From Dolichospermum planctonicum (lineage in GTDB: Bacteria > Cyanobacteriota > Cyanobacteriia > Cyanobacteriales > Nostocaceae), in NCBI RefSeq assembly GCF_005402965.1, contig NZ_BJCF01000040.1, positions 1 through 44,644 of the forward strand: a DNA stretch of 44,644 nt. Direction: 5' to 3'. Shown here one piece after another: positions 42,403 to 44,644 of the stretch. The position numbers and the translations under genes are program-made. The notes beneath the pieces were generated by a model, which was given only the letters and a program-made list of their open reading frames with translations, ran no database searches and was not told the origin of the DNA. Within the stretch, counting starts at the first letter, position 1. Every line of letters begins with the position of its first letter.

Positions 42403-42952
42403 ATTTAGAGACTCTAAGGTTTTTAACCTTTATCTTTATACTTAAATGCCCGGTTTTATTTGTCTTTAACCATCCAGATGGTAACATAGTGATTGTCTTT
42501 ATGAAGAATTTTAAAGTTTAGGTTCAGTTCCCGTCATCTGGATTGTATTTTAGGTCAATGGTTATTAATTTCCCGGTTTTATTCATCTCCTCAAAAAATT
42601 ATGTGTTTTTTTGTTGACTTGATAAATTCCCTAATTTCTCAGTGAAAATTCTCGGATATGCCGTTAATCAATTAACTAATCAAATAAATGTCTGCTCTTG
42701 ATCACAGTAATTTTATTTTTCTTTTGTAAGTATCTTAACTTATAAATAAGTAGTGGAAATTTAGATTATAATTTGCTGGAGGGTCTATAAAATTTCTGTT
42801 CTCCTACCGGGGAATTTTTGTACATATTTAATTTTTTGATTGCATTTTATTGATTTTCTGATTTTTTGAATGGAATTTGTGAAGGAATGGGTAATTGATC
42901 AAATTCTCCTCTATTTTCCCTACTTCTTGTTCTCCCCATTGCTGATTTTGAT
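42403..42952. other. Intergenic region upstream of queC
   Basis: About 550 bp of AT-rich sequence between divergent genes. I looked for a preQ1 riboswitch ahead of queC and saw no match to the short conserved core. No repeat of the families listed elsewhere is obvious. Promoters for both flanking genes must lie here. Confidence 0.5.
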
Positions 42953-43633
42953 ATGAAAGCTGTAATTCTATTATCCGGTGGCTTAGATTCTTCGACGGTT
43001 CTTTACCAAGCAAAGGCGGATGGTTGTCAATGCTATGCTATTTCTTTTGATTACCAACAACGACATCGAAAAGAATTAAATTCTGCTTTAATGCTTGCTA
43101 ATACAGTCGGTGTAATTGAACATCAAGTAGTTAATTTTGATTTACGGCAATGGGGTGGTTCTGCACTGACAGATGATAAGATTAATTTACCTCAAGAGCG
43201 ATCGCTGGCTGAAATGGCTGATCATATCCCTACCACCTATGTTCCTGCCCGGAATACGATCTTTTTAAGTTTTGCTTTGGGTTATGCCGAAGCGATCGCA
43301 GCGGAACGAGTATATATTGGGGTTAATGCCCTAGATTACTCTGGCTACCCAGACTGTCGTCCTGATTATATCCAAGCTATCCAGGAAGTTTTTCGCTTAG
43401 GAACAAAACAAGGACGTTCTGGAAAACCAATTAAAATTATCGCCCCGTTAATTGACTTAAAAAAAACAGAAATCATCCAACTTGGTAATCAATTGGGAGT
43501 GCCTTGGCATCTTACTTGGTCTTGCTATGCTGGTAATGATATTGCCTGTGGTGTCTGTGATTCCTGTCAATTGCGGTTAGCGGCTTTTGCTGAATTGGGG
43601 TTAAAAGATCCTGTTCTCTATGCTGGTGGTTAG
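42953..43633 (+). CDS. queC: 7-cyano-7-deazaguanine synthase
   Basis: 226-residue QueC, which makes preQ0 from 7-carboxy-7-deazaguanine for queuosine tRNA modification. It has an ATP-pyrophosphatase PP-loop (LLSGGLDSSTVLYQA, residues 7-21) and the four-cysteine zinc site near the end (TWSCYAGNDIACGVCDSCQLR). Other conserved segments are YVPARNTIFLSFALGYAEA and GVNALDYSGYPDCRPDYIQA. Full length. The other que genes are not in this window. A palindromic repeat follows. Confidence 0.97.
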   Translation: MKAVILLSGGLDSSTVLYQAKADGCQCYAISFDYQQRHRKELNSALMLANTVGVIEHQVVNFDLRQWGGSALTDDKINLPQERSLAEMADHIPTTYVPARNTIFLSFALGYAEAIAAERVYIGVNALDYSGYPDCRPDYIQAIQEVFRLGTKQGRSGKPIKIIAPLIDLKKTEIIQLGNQLGVPWHLTWSCYAGNDIACGVCDSCQLRLAAFAELGLKDPVLYAGG

Positions 43634-43709
43634 GGAATAAACGGCTTCCGCTCCGCAATTCAGATTTTATACAAAGATGTTTATAATTTGATTTAATCAT
43701 TGTTGAAAA

Positions 43710-43731
43710 GGGGTAATTCATCAATTACCCC
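43710..43731 (-). terminator. Strong palindrome after queC
   Basis: Arms GGGGTAATT (43710-43718) and AATTACCCC (43723-43731) around CATC. On the minus strand it is followed by TTTT, so it is a better terminator for transcription coming from the right. A relative is at 32699-32720. Confidence 0.5.
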
Positions 43732-44132
43732 AGCAGAATTAGGTAGTATTTAAGCAAATAGGAAATCACCTGCAAACAGGTTTAAATTCCCATTTGTCTG
43801 ATAGCGAAGCGTGGCGTTAGCCATATCAGGATGTCCAGTATGAAAGGATTTACAGGATGAGGAGGGGATTTTATGATTATGTCAATGATTTAAAATGGTG
43901 CGTTACTCTTAAATAATTTAATATAGTTCTTCCTTATCAATATCAGGATAACATATTTAAAATCCTTTGTCAATACCTGAAAATTAAATTTTTCGCGGTT
44001 TTTTTGCGTTAATTGTTGCTTTGTGGGGTGATGTCAGAATCAGGATATCCAGGATGAAAGGATGTACAGGATGAAGATGGGGATTTTCTGATGATGTCAA
44101 TGATTTAAAATGGTGCGTTACGCTATTATATG

Positions 44133-44164
44133 GCGAACTGCTTGCAGCAGCGCTTCGCTATCGC
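44133..44164 (+). repeat. 32 bp dispersed palindromic repeat, copies 2 and 3
   Basis: Identical to the reverse complement of 25480-25511 and repeated at 44449-44480 as part of the 316 bp unit. It forms an imperfect hairpin around TTGCAGCAG. It lies within the extra segment that distinguishes units 2 and 3 from unit 1. Confidence 0.85.
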
Positions 44165-44535
44165 TATGCTACACATAAAGTATTCACTAATGGTGCGTTA
44201 CGAATACAGCTAACACACCCTACTATAAATAATTTAAGATAGTTCTTCCTTATCAAGATGATAATAACATTTTTAAAATCCTTTGTCAACACCTAAAAAG
44301 CAAATTTTTCGCGGTTTTTTTGCGTTAATTGTTGCTTTGTGGGGTAATGTCAGAATCAGGATGTCCAGGATGAAAGGATGTACAGGATGAAGATGGGGAT
44401 TTTCTGATGATGTCAATGATTTAAAATGGTGCGTTACGCTATTATATGGCGAACTGCTTGCAGCAGCGCTTCGCTATCGCTATGTTACACACAAAATCTT
44501 TACCTCAAGTACAGATATTACAGCACTTCCCGGTG

Positions 44536-44644
44536 TTATGAGGTACAGTAACAACAATTAGTGAACCAATTTTTTAAATGTTGAGGATTCATCAAATCGA
44601 GAGCAACAGAAATAACTTTATCAACTATTTCAGTGGTAGTTGGA
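44536..44644 (-). CDS. Partial reading frame at the right edge, possible transposase tail
   Basis: The minus strand is open from the window edge to a TAA at 44536 and encodes 35 residues (PTTTEIVDKVISVALDLMNP, then QHLKNWFTNCCYCTS). The ending 'NWF.HCCYCTS'-like resembles C-termini I associate with cyanobacterial insertion-sequence transposases, possibly IS630-like, but the fragment is too short for a firm call. Its position next to a repeat nest fits a mobile-element end. The gene continues beyond the window. Confidence 0.35.
   Translation of the reverse strand, partial: PTTTEIVDKVISVALDLMNPQHLKNWFTNCCYCTS

Larger units (their letters stand above)
43634..44535. repeat. Repeat nest downstream of queC
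   Basis: About 900 bp without a gene. Three related units occur, each beginning with an LTRR-like 35 bp repeat (43825, 44039, 44355). Each continues through GATGTCAATGATTTAAAATGG and GGTGCGTTAC, and units 1 and 2 run on to TTTCGCGGTTTTTTTGCG and TTGTTGCTTTGTGGGG. Units 2 and 3 are near-identical with a 316 bp period: roughly 43991-44190 matches 44307-44506 with only a handful of differences. Unit 1 is shorter (214 bp) because it lacks a ~100 bp insert bounded by GGTGCGTTAC copies (44112 and 44192). Confidence 0.8.

Noticed and set aside
42720-42952. preQ1 riboswitch upstream of queC
   Set aside because: I could not find the short conserved stem and A-rich tail of the known preQ1 classes.
11842-44389. 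The 35 bp repeats as a CRISPR array
   Set aside because: Copies are scattered kilobases apart or inside larger repeat units, without regular short spacers or cas genes. They fit a dispersed LTRR-like family.

Overview
The window looks like chromosome from a filamentous, heterocyst-forming-type cyanobacterium (order Nostocales). The evidence is many HIP1 octamers (GCGATCGC), roughly 19 by eye; short tandem heptamer-type tracts between genes; dispersed copies of a ~35 bp repeat resembling the long tandemly repeated repetitive (LTRR) family of Anabaena; and gene families typical of this group (XisH/XisI, DUF3153, DUF3326, DUF29, Uma2, class I photolyase). No species call is possible from the sequence alone, and I found no tRNA, rRNA or CRISPR array.

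Layout. 0-11.2 kb is housekeeping: a RodZ-type C-terminal remnant, malQ, a Nudix hydrolase, the avtA-rimM pair, glutathione-dependent formaldehyde dehydrogenase, 6-phosphogluconolactonase, a zinc-ribbon/FHA protein, argB, and a TPR-like plus DUF3153 pair. 11.3-16.2 kb is an AT-rich accessory island: an antitoxin with a dead RelE-like toxin; a coupled operon of an AAA ATPase with three small proteins (two of which look like the halves of an Mrr-like nuclease); and a DGQHR-domain gene with a partner. The DGQHR cassette lies between two ~75 bp copies of the acnB leader. 16.3-18.8 kb is acnB. 18.9-22.7 kb is a second accessory stretch: tandem xisHI pairs (second xisH broken), hicB with a hicA cut short beside a REP-associated tyrosine transposase, and fragments of nuclease-like and PIN-toxin genes.

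22.7-43.6 kb is mostly core metabolism and maintenance: tmk-holB, a thioredoxin-fold protein, purD, a TnpB remnant, a CPA2 antiporter with RCK domain, dapF, Uma2, a tandem histidine phosphatase, DUF29, a dihydroorotase-like protein lacking several metal ligands, photolyase, a ferredoxin, DUF3326, a CPBP protease, a chromosomal ParM/ParR-like pair, a Gfo/Idh oxidoreductase and queC. 43.8-44.6 kb is a nest of repeats (three related units) running into a possible transposase tail at the right edge.

The most distinctive content is the AAA/Mrr-like operon with the adjacent acnB-leader-flanked DGQHR cassette, the recombining xisHI duplication, the probable pseudo-dihydroorotase, and the ParM/ParR-like filament pair.
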